Below are positions 24,914 to 36,899 of a stretch of 64,000 nucleotides of DNA, piece by piece. A model generated the notes under the pieces. The model saw only the letters and a program-made list of their open reading frames with translations. It was not told the DNA's origin and did not search any database. This DNA comes from Lactarius indigo (taxonomy: Eukaryota; Basidiomycota; Agaricomycetes; Russulales; Russulaceae). How positions within the stretch are numbered: position 1 is the first letter of the stretch; each line of letters begins with the position of its first letter. The translations under genes were made by a program, and so were the position numbers. Location of the stretch: assembly GCA_025766275.1 (NCBI GenBank), contig JAFKAC010000008.1:1054001-1118000 (forward strand). The letters run 5' to 3'.

Positions 24914-27543
24914 ATGCTAACTAGGCGTGCAATTTTGACCTCGTTGGCCGTGCACGCCCTCTTCGCTCTTGCTTCACCAGTGGACAGGCTCGTGGTCCAA
25001 GTCCCTTTCTCTTGCCAGGTATCGGACCATACCTGCGCCGCCCAGAGTCGACGGAACAGTTAGTTTCTACCCCAGAGGTCCACCTTGACGACGCCGTATT
25101 CACTGGTATCCGAAAAGGCGTAACGGATCAGGTCTGGGCATCCCCTTCGCACATCCGCCGCGAGCATCCTGCTTTCACTATTCTGCATAAGTTTTCACGC
25201 TGCTGTGCACACAGGACGAATGAGCGGCGATTGCGCCAACCAGAACCCCTTCCACCGTATCAAGGCCTCTATTACGTTCAAGAATACGGCAAGTCTTGCT
25301 CACGGCAACGTCTGGATCTTTCAAACGGGCTGGACTCGCGACTAGTCAAAGATATCGCCGCCGTTGTGAATATACTCTATGAAAATCTTACACCTGCGGA
25401 CGAGGACTGTAAGGGAATTGTTGCCCTCATTATCAGCCACGAGTGGAGTATTCTCCAAGGTCTGAACATCAATGTTGTAAAACCCTCAAGTGCAACACCT
25501 GGGTCCAAGCTTCCCGTTATATATGTGCGTGTTTCCATAATTGCTGAGTACCATGATGTTTACTTGGATAACCCACATTCCAGTGGATTTTCGGGGGTGG
25601 TTTCGAGATTGGTGAACCCTCTATGTTTGTCTTTTTTTAGATTCGATTCGACCTCTGAGATCTATTTCCGCAGTTATGATGGTGGCGGTCTTGTTGCTCG
25701 TTCTATTGACCTTGGCCAACCGGTCATTTACGTCAGCGTGAATTATCGGTGAGGTGTTTATATCCTCAAGACGGGGGCTTCATCAGGAAAATAAAACGTT
25801 ACTAGGAGCACTAGCCGTGACTAGTGCTGACTAGTGATACCCAAATATGGTAGGAGCTAGTTCCCCTAGTCACGGCTAGTCAAATTTTGTTTTGCTGATG
25901 TTCTCTCTGATACCGATTGTTTCCAGACTTTCTGGTGTGGCGGGTAACTTCTTCCCACATGTATCGGGCAGTGATTTCTGTCCTCGCAGCATTCGGTTTC
26001 TTACCTGGAAAGGAAGTCAAAGCGGAAAAGGTCGGAAATCTTGGTCTCCAAGACCGTGAGTGGACGGGTCTCTTGCCTGGCGTGTTTTCATGCATAGTCG
26101 TTTTGTCTGCAGAACGCCTTGGCCTGAAGTGGGTGCAGACCTACATCTCAGAGTTCGGTGGTGACCCATCGAAAGTGACCATGTGAGCAACACCTTGTGT
26201 CACACTCCGTTGGTTCTGTTGACCAACTCGGGCCACAGCTGAGGACAGAGTGCTGGCGCTATCTCTGTGGCTCACTATATGGTAGCGAACAACGGGAATA
26301 ATGAAGGGCTGTTCCGTGACGCAATCGTGCAGTCCGGCGGACCCATCCCCGTTGGAGACATCGAGAATGGGTAACAGTACTATGATGGTCGAAAAGACCG
26401 GCTGTAGCAAGGCTCAGAACACGCTCGACTGTCTTCGCAAGGTGCCATATGCCACGTACAAGAAAGCGATGGACGACTCTCCGAATTTCTTCGCGTATCA
26501 GGTGAGGGCTTACTATGGCCTTGTCGTCGCTGTGCGATCGGGTGCTCGACAATTCCACAGGACTTGTGCTGGCCTGGTTACCCCGTCTCTATGGCGTCTT
26601 CCTGACCCGGCCTACACAATATTCTGTCTTGCTTGGCGACGTGGCGAACGTGGCGATGATTACAGGTACGTCCGCTGAGCCCATTCGCGATAGGGGCTAA
26701 ATGGGCGTGTCAGGAAACTGCGACGGCGAAGGCACATTATTCGCGGTGTCCACGATAAACATTACGTATGGGGGAACCACTGCACGTTGATGCACATCGG
26801 ATCTCATCTCCCTCCAGGACCACGGCCGAACTGAAGGACTATATGAAACTGTATATGATGCCGAAGGCCAAGGACAGCCTAGTCGACCTCCTTCTCAAGT
26901 ACTACCCAGATGACCAGCGGGCCGGGTCTCCTTTCGATACCGGAATGGAGAATATGCTCAGTACAGTCGCTCGCACCCAAGAGTCACAATTTAGCAGTAT
27001 TCATACGATGATGGCGTAGGTCCACAATTCAAGCGTACGGCCGCTCTTCAGGGCGATTTTGTATTCCACAGCCCACGTCGGTACCTCCTCTACTAGCACA
27101 GGGCCGACAAGCAGAAGTCGTGGGGTTTAGTACATTGATCCGTGACGAGGCTCGACCCGCTGCTTATTTATCTACGTGCTTCGTAGTCTACAAGCGCGGC
27201 AAGACTTTGCCCTTCCTCGGAGCGGTAGGGGACTGACTTGCTTCCCACACCCGTCACAGGCTAATATACCATTTTTCAGGCCCATGGGACGGACCTCCTG
27301 AACTCCTTCGGAGTAGGCCCTGCCCTCTCGGAATTCAGGGACTATTTCATCCGATTCACCAACCACCTCGACCCTAACGGCAAGGCGGGTCTCGGGGTCC
27401 CATGGCCCCAGTGGGACTCGAAACACCCCAAGGCAGTCATCTTCAAAGACGGCACCCTCTTCCCGATTGTCATCGGCGATGACGACTACCGCACCGACGC
27501 GCTCAACTACGTCTCGACCATGTCCTTACTTTACCCCATCTAA
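24914..27543 (+). pseudogene. Type-B carboxylesterase/lipase pseudogene
   Basis: Collinear with a secreted fungal carboxylesterase/triacylglycerol lipase. There is a signal peptide (MLTRRAILTSLAVHALFALA), then VHLDDAVFTGI, LGIPFAHPP, an EDC segment, YDGGGLVARSIDLGQPVIYVSVNYR, FLPGKEVKAEKVGNLGLQD, GLKWVQTYISEFGGDP, the GQSAG nucleophile elbow (Ser codon 26249-26251), the C-terminal EFRDYFIRFTNHLDPNG and a normal ending LLYPI. Lesions seen: a frame break near 25131-25135 before LGIPF; TGA at 26240-26242 where the family has Trp just before GQSAG; TAA at 26372-26374, followed closely by a second frame break; and TAG at 27094-27096. Seven or more introns still look spliceable. Several independent lesions argue for a true pseudogene rather than sequencing error. 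Confidence 0.85.
25801..25881. repeat. MITE-like hairpin in esterase intron
   Basis: ACTAGCCGTGACTAG on the left (about 25810-25824) is the exact reverse complement of CTAGTCACGGCTAGT on the right (25866-25880). CTAG-rich sequence fills the loop. It sits inside the intron after the VSVNYR exon of the pseudogene. Confidence 0.7.
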
Positions 27544-28160
27544 AGCGGAAACACGCGAAGAGGACTATAAATCGGGTCACTAGCACACGTGGCCTCTTTC
27601 AGTTATCTCAAATCTGTCTTGCTTGATCTCGGACGTGCTCCAGACGAAGGGACTCATTTTTCTAGCTACCGAATTTTGTATCTGCCGAACGTTCTTTAAA
27701 TATGAGTTTATCATATCTTCCTCGGGCGTTGTTCCGGTGCACCCAATGACATAAACGAGTTGTGTAGACGTCGCCGGGCCAGCCCCAGCGGAGAGCACAT
27801 GGAGGCGTTGCAAATCTCCAGCAGGAGCACAGTCGCCCTTCGAATTGATTTTTGGAAGCTGCTTGAGCTCTCGCCGCAAGTTTCAACGTGAGCACTTTGT
27901 GTTGTATCGTGGAATGAACGCTCGCCTCAATTCGAGTCTAAATCCAATAATACGGGACACGTATGTTGCCCACCACAAATAGACGAGACAGAGAAAATCC
28001 AAGAGATCACGTTGAGCTTCACACCTACGGGTAGTACTAGGCTATTATTACTATGCGTTCCGGGCTGCAAGTGTGCATGTGCAAAGGTCCGGATAGTATC
28101 GCTACAACAGCTGTAAGCAAGGATCACGGCAGCATGTATACAGTACTTATGCTTATGCAT

Positions 28161-28833
28161 ATGGCTAGATCATTTACCCGCGCTCTCCGCATTCGCTCTC
28201 TACGTTCTCCTGTTTCCTTCAAATCGATCTCCGTCAACCCCCTCTCTGTTCGAACAATGTCCGATGCTAGCAAGATCAAATCTGACGATGAATGGCGCGC
28301 GGTCCTCAACCCAGAGCAGGTGTGTTCACCCCACAAATCTACGCGATCAACACTACAACCACAACGCATATGTACAGTTCAGAGTACTCCGCTTGAAAGG
28401 TACCGAACGTGCCGGGACCGGAGAGTACGAGCACAACAAAACCACAGGCGTCTACTCCTGCGCGGCTTGCGACACCCCGCTCTACAAGAGTAATACCAAG
28501 TTCGACAGCGGCTGCGGCTGGCCAGCCTTCTACGACGGTGAGCTGAAATCTTCCGAGACATGTCACGATTGTTCATCAAGCCATCTCAGCCATCCCTGGT
28601 GCTGTATCCCGCCACGAGGACTTGTCTTTGGGCACGGTCCGCACTGAGATCACTTGTACTGCTTGTGGGGGCCACTTGGGGCATGTATTCAAGGGAGAAG
28701 GATTCAAAACGCCAAGTAGCATCATTCGTTTCTTTATTTCCGTTGTTGAGACACTGACTGGACTATCCACGCAGCCGACGAGCGACACTGTGTGAACTCG
28801 ATCTCCCTTAGTTTCGCTGCTGGTGACAAGTAG
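28161..28833 (+). CDS. Peptide-methionine (R)-S-oxide reductase (MsrB)
   Basis: Exons are 28161-28319, 28378-28537, 28590-28715 and 28775-28833, giving 167 aa. It reduces methionine-R-sulfoxide in proteins using thioredoxin. Visible are the two zinc-binding CxxC pairs (CAAC in exon 2, CTAC in exon 3), [29 protein letters not shown] and the catalytic-cysteine motif [12 protein letters not shown]. The first about 30 residues are Arg/Ser-rich without acids ([16 protein letters not shown]), which looks like a mitochondrial presequence. A second ATG (MSDASK, 28258) would give a cytosolic form. Exon 3 has two possible acceptors 9 nt apart (28580 and 28589). Intact. Confidence 0.92.
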
Positions 28834-29528
28834 TGTACGAGTACTTGAAATGAGGGCAAGCTGTATTTATTTATTTTTGAACCATTTTATATTGAGCGTG
28901 CTGCTAAATCGTTGGCACTGCTCGACCACACTTTATGTGCGTGTTTTCCGCCCGCTCTGTCGCTACTTGTTTCCATCCTTCCTCTGTCTTTCAACATAGT
29001 CCTCCCCCTCCACATCTCCTCGTTCTGCTCTTGCCCATCCAAGCCTTCGTTCCTGCGATCCCAGCAAACGGTACCAACGCTGTCATTGCCGATGGACTGA
29101 ACGTTATGGATATCTATATCAGCTATATCAGCTATCGTGGAGTGAGTTGCGTGCGGTTTTAAGCGTGGCAACACGATAATCGCTTGGGGGTTCTGGACTA
29201 TTGTGCTAGACCGCGGTATGGCACCGGAATCGACTCGTACTAGTACACCCTTTTTATGTCGGGTCTTTTTCTCCCTTGTGTTTCCTCTCTCATTATGGCG
29301 CGTCGTTAGTGATCTCAACAACCGTTTCCATTGATATTCTCGTCAACCTGATCAGCTCCGCGGCGGAGCTTGCTTTGCAGCTTGCGGGGCTCCCCAGCAA
29401 CAAGTAGAGGAAGGTCAACTATTCATGGTATCTGAGGGCTCACACACGAAATTAAAAAATGGGGGAAAGTTGCGACACAGCGCTTCTATGTATATTCAAA
29501 CGAAAGTAAAAGTATTATATACAAAGAG
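28834..29528. other. Intergenic, nothing supportable
   Basis: A 144-codon open frame on the minus strand (28887-29321) overlaps a C/T-rich stretch on the plus strand. Neither shows a domain or exon structure. A perfect palindrome (AGCTCCGCGGCGGAGCT) lies near 29355. I could not assign a function. Confidence 0.45.
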
Positions 29529-31504
29529 TCAAGAGAGTAAAAGGAACGGTGCATAAAGGAACATAGACAAAGGCCGCGTGGCCGATGCGATCGAGAGTGT
29601 AGGTTCGAGTGAAAAATACGCTGACAAGGGAGTTAGAGACGCGGACGTCGGGGGCGGAGCGAAGTGCCCGTTGGGGACATCATCCATATCCAAGGGCGCG
29701 GGTGGGGGAGTAGACAGGGAAGGAGAAGTCGAAGTGATCGAAAACAAAGACGCTGGCTTGGGTTCGAACACGGGCTGATCGACCGTAGCCGAAGGCAGGC
29801 ACTCAAAGTTCGTGAGCGAGACCGAAAACAAAGAATGGGATGTGGACGCGATCGCGGGGACGTCGTCAGTACTCGAGGAAGAAAGTGAGTGGGTCAATCG
29901 AAGAACGAGTGACGACGAGGTGGCCGAAAGCGTAGACGTGGGCTCGGGCTCAGACTGATTTTCCGTTGCCGAAGCTACTTCTAAAAAAAAACTCGTAGTT
30001 TCAACGTCGAAAACGATGAAATCGTAGGTAGAATGGAAGTGGGAGAGGCGAGGTTGCGCGTGGTGATGAAGCCGTAGCGTGTCTTCCACTTGCGCTGGGC
30101 GAGCATCGCCGAGTCCTCGCGTACTGGACTCGGATCAAATACCAAAGCCAACCCTCCCGGATGGAAAACGAAGCACGAGGCATGGGGCGGCGAAGTCGTT
30201 GCGTGAAGTCGTTGCAGGTCTTGTTCCTGCTGTTCCTGAGTTCTTTGATCTTGCTCAACTTGCGCTCGTGGGTGGAAAAGGTTTTTGAAACGTTGAGGAA
30301 TACCGAACCAAGGGCCGCAATGGCAAAGAAACTAGGCGCGAAGGTGAGCCGAGTAGGGCTAAATACAGAGAGTAGACGCGGAGTCGGGGTGTGAGAGACA
30401 AGCCTCGAGGGTCGACGGGGCTACGTAGATCAACGGGGATTGGCAACCGAGTTGGGGGATTGATGAGGCAAAGATCGGTGTGATATCGAGCAAGGAAGAC
30501 ACTGAGCCGACTGTCTTGAGTCCTGCAGGTCGTTGCGGTGGCGTCGAAAGGCACTGGATAAGTTCGAGTGACGCGGGAAGGATGGGAATGGGTTCGCCTA
30601 GCGGCGACGACAACAACAAATTCGCTGGGGACTCGGAACTCAACGGGGCGACGTCGACAGTGGTAAACTCAAACTCGTAATGCCTACAGGACTGGAAAAG
30701 ATATTCCGACAAGGAGGGTAACTGTTCACGCGTCAGAGCAACAGGCGGGGGGTCAGGTATTGGGAATTCTGACGAAGACGAGACCTCGAGGGCCGAAGGG
30801 GAAGGGACGGACGCAGGTGAATGGTCAGGAGATGGCGATAACACACGCGGGGACGGGTCAAGCTTTGAACTGGAATCTCGAACACTGACAGACTCGAACA
30901 GATCGTCTGTTGCCGATATCACTGGGAGGGAAACACGCTATGTTGGACGAGGCCGAAGACGCACGAGGCACAGACGTGACCTCGGAGTTATCGTCAGTGG
31001 TCGAGGGCGCGAGCAGGGGTGCGTACGACACAGAAGATGGAATGAAAAGGAGTAACGTGGGCGCGGGTACGGGCTCAATCTGATCTTCCGTCGTCGAGGG
31101 CAGATACTGAAAGCCGGACTAAATCGGAGTCGTGGAAGAGGGTATGTACGTGATCGAGGGCAAGGGGACAAGGATCTTGGGGGGGGGGGGGGTTGGTCAG
31201 TAGCCAGATGTGTGAGAAAATGGGTTCGGACCGGGGTTAGAGAGGCCGAGGGTAGCAACGAGGTTGACACTGTGGATGTCGGCTCTGGCTGTTCGAGCGT
31301 CGCAGAACGCGTTAGTGGGTGCTGAAACCCCGGAAGGCGAGAGCGGAGACGAGGGAAGCTGGCCCGGGGTTGTCTGGTGCTGACTAAGAGGGTGGAGGAG
31401 TTTGTCAGGGATGGCCGTTGTCTCCACGTTCGAGGTGACAGTGCCCAACATTTCTCGGAGACCATAGGTGTCTTGCGATCCATGCTCGGCGACCAGCCGT
31501 TCAC
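29529..31504 (-). other. Ser/Pro-rich degenerate repeat region, possible gene remnant
   Basis: On the minus strand several overlapping open frames are rich in Ser, Pro and Thr. A degenerate module recurs at least four times: a (L)PSAT.DQ..PEP.PTST-like block at about 29.98-29.92, 29.80-29.74, 31.12-31.06 and 31.33-31.27 kb. At three sites it is followed 35-45 residues later by a T/M-DD-V/N motif (TDDVPAI, MDDVPNG, TDDNSEV). The copies lie in different frames, and I cannot connect them with credible splice sites. This could be a fast-evolving low-complexity protein with introns, or a decayed tandem array. No catalytic domain is visible. Confidence 0.35.
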
Positions 31505-31951
31505 ATCTTACGCTTGAGGGCCTGAATTTTTGCTCTTGCGACCAGGGTGACGCAATGTCGCATTCTTCCGTCAAGCGGGCCCTGTGAACTAGAGGAGCAC
31601 GGGAACAGAGAAACCTCCTGTAGTACCGTAGCCCGTCTTCCTCGCAAAAATATTCGGCTTCTGGAAGAGTCCTTTATGACCCGGTGGCGAGGTGTGGTAT
31701 TGCCGAAGACATCGACGAAGGATTGTCGAAAAAGGGGCCAGTCGCGCGAACAATATCCCAGAAGAAATAAGAGACAAAAGTGGCCGAGGTGATCGAAATG
31801 TCCGAAAATAGGCGGTTTCAGGCTCAGCACTCAAGCTGGCCTTACATCAAGGACAAGACACTGCCTCAACGAGCTGAGCACTGATCCGGCATGTTACATG
31901 TTACATTACACTTCAGACTTCCTGCGAAAATATGGGTATGCTATATTCTAT

Positions 31952-34900
31952 CTATGCATCAATACAAGTAGTCCAACTGCGTCCTTGTGCGGAAGTGGAA
32001 AGATCAATGCGGGTTTCATATTCGCCAGCAACCCATAAATTACTTGGACGGTGAAGCTGTGCCCTATGTATCAGAGGAATCCACGCTAAAAGTTCACCAT
32101 TACCACCACATATCCATCCCTCGTCGTTAGTAATGATGTGGTCAGTGAAGTCAGTGTGTGTTGTAATTTCCGAGTTTGTAGTTCCAGTCGTAGCATTTAA
32201 CATGCGAGCTGATCGATATTCTGACGAGATGCCGTGCTGGTCATCTGGAGAGAGTGCCACAGACTCGACCGGATTCACGTGTTCAATAGATGGGCTTGTC
32301 GCTGTCCCTACGTTCCACACACGAATTGTTCGATCTTCCGAGCCCGAGACGATGCATTGGCCATCTGGCGAGAATGCCACAGACCAGATCGAATCTGCGT
32401 GTCCAGTAAATGGGCCTGCCACTGTCTCTCCCGTCGTGGCATTCCACACACGAATTGTTCGATCTTCCGAGCCTGAGACTATGCGCTGGCCATCTGGCGA
32501 GAATGCTACTGACCAGACCGGATGCGTGTGTCCAGTAAATGGGTCTGCCATCGCCTCTCCTGTAGTGGGGTTCCACATACGAATTGTTTGATCGCCAGAG
32601 CATAAGGTGATGCGCTGGCCATCTGACGAAAATGACACTGACGAGACCCGATCCGTGTGTCAAGTAAACGGACCCGCCACTGTCTCTCCCGTCCTGGCGT
32701 CCCACACACGAACTGTTTGATCTTCCGAGCCTGAGACGAGGCGCTGTCCATCTGGCGAGAATGCCACAGACTCGACCGAATTCGTGTGTCCAGTAAATGG
32801 GCCCACCACCGTCTCTCCTGTAGTGGCGTTCCATACACGAATTGTACGATCGCGCGAGCCTGAGACAATGTATCGGCCATCTGGTGAGAATGATACAGAC
32901 AAGACCCGATCCGTGTGTTCAGTAAACGGACCCGCTGCTCTCTCTCCAGTCCTGACGTTCCACACGCGAATTGTATGATCGTAGGAGCCTGAAACGATGC
33001 GCTGGCCATCTGGCGAGAAGGTCACAGACCAGACCGTATCCATGTGTCCAGTAAATGGGCCCGCCACCACCTCTCCTGTCGTGGTATTCCACACACGAAT
33101 TGTTTGATCTTTCGAGCCTGAGACGATGCGCTGTCCATCGGGCGAAAATGCCACAGACAGGACCGGATCCGTGTGTCCAGTAAACGGACCCGCCACTGTC
33201 TCCCCCGTTATGGTATTCCATACACGAATTGTCCAATCGAACGAGCCCGATACGATGCGCTGGCCATCTGGCAAGAAGGCCACAGACCCGATCCAATTCG
33301 TGTGTCCAGTAAATGGAGCTAAAACTATCTCGCCTGTTGTGGCGTCCCATACACGAATTGTTCGATCTTGCGAGCCTGAAACGGTGCGCTGGCCATCTGG
33401 CGAGAGTGCAACGGAATAAACAGTGCCCCCAGAGGTTGAAGTCACCAACTCCGATGGCGGCCAATGAGACAATCGCCCACGTTCCACGCGTAACATTCGA
33501 GGAAATCGACTGGAATAATGTGCAGAGACAAGAGAACTGGTTGGCGCAAATGATAGGGCAGAAAGATAGATATGTGATGCGCTCTTTGCCATGGCCCCAC
33601 CGAAATACCGTACGAACTTCGAGGTATCATTAACAAACGACCTGAATTCATCTAGCTCTATCTGAGAAACCTGCTGCAATCACGGCTATTAGTGGTTTGC
33701 CTTACTAGATCAACCATTGAATTATACTCACGCCTTGACCAGAGGCTAGCCACACGTTCATAGCCTTGCATGCAGCAGAAGTAAGACCCATATAGTTCGT
33801 CAAGCTAAGGGCCTCCATCCAAAACAGAAGATTTTCCTCAAAGAAAGTCTTAAGTTTTCCAAACAAATCGGCTTCAAAACCAATATGTTCCAAATGATCA
33901 CCCCAGAAACGACACGCATACAACAGCAGGTGGAACGTGTTTATCAACGCGGGAGTTGAGGTCTACGACATCCTTGTTGGCAAGATATGATGTTTGGAGA
34001 TTACAAATGTTGAATTTGAGGTCGTTGAGCAGTAGGCCGAGACAGGAATGGGCCAATTGACGGTGAGCGTCACGAATATCGACCTAAAATTCGCCGCTCT
34101 TATCTTTATTTGTGAGGAAATCGCAGAATGACGTATGGAGAGGGATGACGGGGAGGTTTTCGTCGGACGAATCGACATTACTCAACAACGACCCAAGACG
34201 GTGGATCAATATAACAGCAGCATCACTATCTTCATTTGCGTCGACATCGGCGTGTCGTTGCAGGGCGGCCAAGGAGCGGATGCTGAGGGGTTCAATTACT
34301 GTCAGGAGCTGTCCCACAACAGTCTGGGATAGAAGCTGTGCTTCTCGGCCAGTGATATATCCTTCAAGCACTTCTGTGTAGAGCTCGTCCAAAGGGTCTT
34401 GTCCACCGCGATTTGCACCGGGTTTTAAAAGATGGCGTATAACCTTTTTCTTGCTATAACCAAAGCGCCCGGGAGGATTTAGGATGAGTTGAGTGGCGAC
34501 CGCTGCCCACTGAAACAATCCCTCTGCCTTTATTGCCAGCGCCTCGCCATGGTTTGTGAACTCGTCCGAAGGGAGCCTCTTCCGAAGGAAGGCGAGAATG
34601 TCGTCATCCGTCTTAGCAGCAAGCTCAGAATCTTTCATGTGTCTGGTCCTGACTGAAGGTGCTCCAACGAGCGCAGGCACGATGCCGTCCTCAGGTCTCG
34701 AGGTGACGAGCACACGGAAGTTCGATGGGAGTCTGATAAGGTTTTCGGCGAGAAATGTGTGTAATCCCATGCTACCAGTTGCGTCGCCGCTCTCGTCCAG
34801 GGCATCAATTACAACAAGAATAGGACCAACGATGTGCAGGCCCTTAAGCGGTTCCAGGATAAGTTTTTGAAACAAGGTAGCATAGTCACGTGTGCCAACG

Positions 34901-36855
34901 CGAAGAGGAGTTGTCCTTTACGGGCCTTCCAAGCGCGGTTTTGAACGAAGGGTAGCGGTCAGAGAGGTCACGAGCAAGAGTCGTGAAGCGGTGATAAGCC
35001 TCCCGTTTGGATTGCTCCTTCCGCAAAAAGATGAAGGATGACGTAAGACGATGGATTTTGTCGAAGCGATGTGCGATCTCATGCGCGATGCATGACTTTC
35101 CTATGCCTGCCTGCCCGAAAAGAACGAGACAGCGTTCGGAAGCGGGATTTTTCACCCAATCGACAATGAAATCCAGGAAGGCCGTGCGTGTTCCCGCGAG
35201 ACAGCCCTTGTCGGGTGCGAATCGCGAACCTGTCCCATACGGGATTTCTCTGATTTTGGTATCCATCTCTGTGACAATCCTCAGATCGACATCCTTCAAA
35301 ATATCATAGTTACGTACCAGTGTCTGAGACCTGGTTAGAAACCCACTTCAGCTGGGTAGCCAGGTCGTCTAGCTGGGCCGAAATTATTCCCACATCGTCC
35401 AAAATTTGGAGCGCAGTTATCTCTGTGGTAATGGTGGCCTCATCCAAGAAAGCCTTGTGGAGTGCGAGGAGAGTGCTGCGGAAGTCCTCGATCTTTCTGT
35501 CAACTTGACCGCCAGTATTCTTCAATATCCGCTTCCCTAAAAACCCGTGTTTACGCCGGCCACCGAAATGGGTAAAAATCACATACATGATTTCGAGTTC
35601 TTTGCGTACGATTGGATAAAGTCACAGGAATTACAGACATGCTGCAACATGAGCGTAAGGATCTGTGCCTGCCTGGGAACACGCTCGACGGTTTTGATAT
35701 GGTCCTCCCGATTCGTGAAATCAAACGCATCGTGCATGGCAACGAGTAAGGTTCGGACGTTGTCGTCATGTTAAAATTGTTCTAGAAGCGTCTAGCATTC
35801 AAATAAACATGACATGAGTATTTCAATCCAACATCAGCGCAAACAGATCACCTTGGGGATCGCAAAGAGTAGACCATATGCCATCTTCGCATACGGGTGA
35901 AGCTGAGGATGAAATTCTACTCAGTGAAGGATTGGCGAAAAGGACATCGCATGCACCTCCGCAACGGAGCTCACAGCATCCATCACCCACTTGATCCTCC
36001 CGAGAGCGCCTTCCAATGTATTCGAGAGATTAATTGTCATCATAGCTTCGTCGCCGTCACTGAGGGCATTCTTGGCAGGTGACATTCCCGTTCGCCAATC
36101 GACCGCTGGCGGAGGGGTGCTCATATCGCTGGGAAGGCGAACCGTTGGAGGTGAGCGTGTTTCAGAGCCTGTGGCCACGGTGTTCGTGGAGACCTGTGCC
36201 ATAGAGGGCTTCGTAGCTTCTCTAGGGGGCAAATCATCGATTTTGGTGGATCGGAGATTGGTGGCGCTAATGGGCAAGACCGGATAGGAAGTCGTGTTCG
36301 GTGACACAATGACCGTCAAGTAGAGCGTAACTGGCTCGATCGACTGTCCAGCCTTTCTGTCGCTATTGGTAAGGGTAAACGGAAAGTCTACACTCGAGAT
36401 GTTCAGGTAGTCGAGCAAGCTAGGTTTCTGATAAGAAACGAACCGGTTTGGGACTCGACAGATATCATCTCATGCCTCCCAATAAGGGTATCCGGACGTG
36501 CGAACCGCTCCGCATAAAGACGTAGTACAAGACGTGAAGATGGTTGTACGGTGCTGAACAAAACTCTCAGCCAAAACAGAGGACTAAAATGTATGCCTTA
36601 CAAGATGCCAAGGTTCTCGTTCCACCGCACCGTTGCTCCCTCGGTCGGAACGCTCGATGTCTTCTTTTTTGTCGTCTGACTAGTTACAGCAACAAAAAAC
36701 TTGAGGCCAAACAGATTCTTGACATGAGGGACATTGTGCGCTCGGAGGACTAAAAGCGACATCAAACGCCTATCGGGGAATCAGTGAGTCAGGACTCGAG
36801 TACATACCGGTCACCTCAACACGTAGGCTTTCTTGCGATTCGGAGATTCGAGGTC
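31952..36855 (-). pseudogene. C2-NACHT-WD40 NLR pseudogene
   Basis: Minus-strand STAND protein gene. An N-terminal C2-like domain (about 36.85-36.3 kb, with SLRVEVT, TVRWNENLGI, LVLRLYAERF and VTLYLTVIV) is followed by a linker exon and a helical segment with VAMHDAFDFTN and IDDVG-like text. Then come NACHT with P-loop GQAGIGKS (about 35.1 kb) and Walker B VVIDALDES (about 34.8 kb), an FRVLVTSRPED sensor, a helical region, and about ten WD40 repeats (33.43-32.09 kb). Lesions: TAA at 35771-35773 where family members usually have Gln; TAG at 34084-34086 (Tyr expected); a frame change near 33920-33930 before YACRFW; TGA at 32660-32662 replacing Gly between WD repeats 6 and 7. Four lesions in conserved places argue for inactivation. 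The 5' end is unclear because a dispersed repeat (36.90-37.10 kb) abuts it. Intact homologues act in non-self recognition and cell death; this copy probably does not. Confidence 0.85.
32090..33430 (-). repeat. WD40 array with 129-bp DNA repeats
   Basis: About ten 43-residue WD units of the form SVAFSPDGQRIVSGS.D.TIRVWN..TGE, followed by AGPFTGHTD. The first nine are similar enough at the DNA level that the 129-bp period is obvious. Repeats 9 and 10 are diverged. This homogenised high-identity array is typical of fungal NLR sensor domains that evolve by unequal exchange. Confidence 0.85.
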
Positions 36856-36899
36856 TATCCGAAGATAGTTCTCGACCAAGTGTCGGAGCACAAAAAAAG

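Noticed and set aside
27580..27895. Minus-strand frame of about 100 codons between the esterase pseudogene and MsrB, with protein-like composition
   Set aside because: Could be an exon of an unrecognised gene, but no adjoining exons or ATG could be justified.
28887..29321. 144-codon minus frame
   Set aside because: Composition and lack of domains suggest a non-coding frame opposite C/T-rich sequence.
35881..35960. Apparent stop after the MSFSPILH segment of the WD40 NLR
   Set aside because: It falls inside a plausible intron (GTGCATGCG to CCTCAG) that joins SSVAE to LHPYAK; not counted as a lesion.
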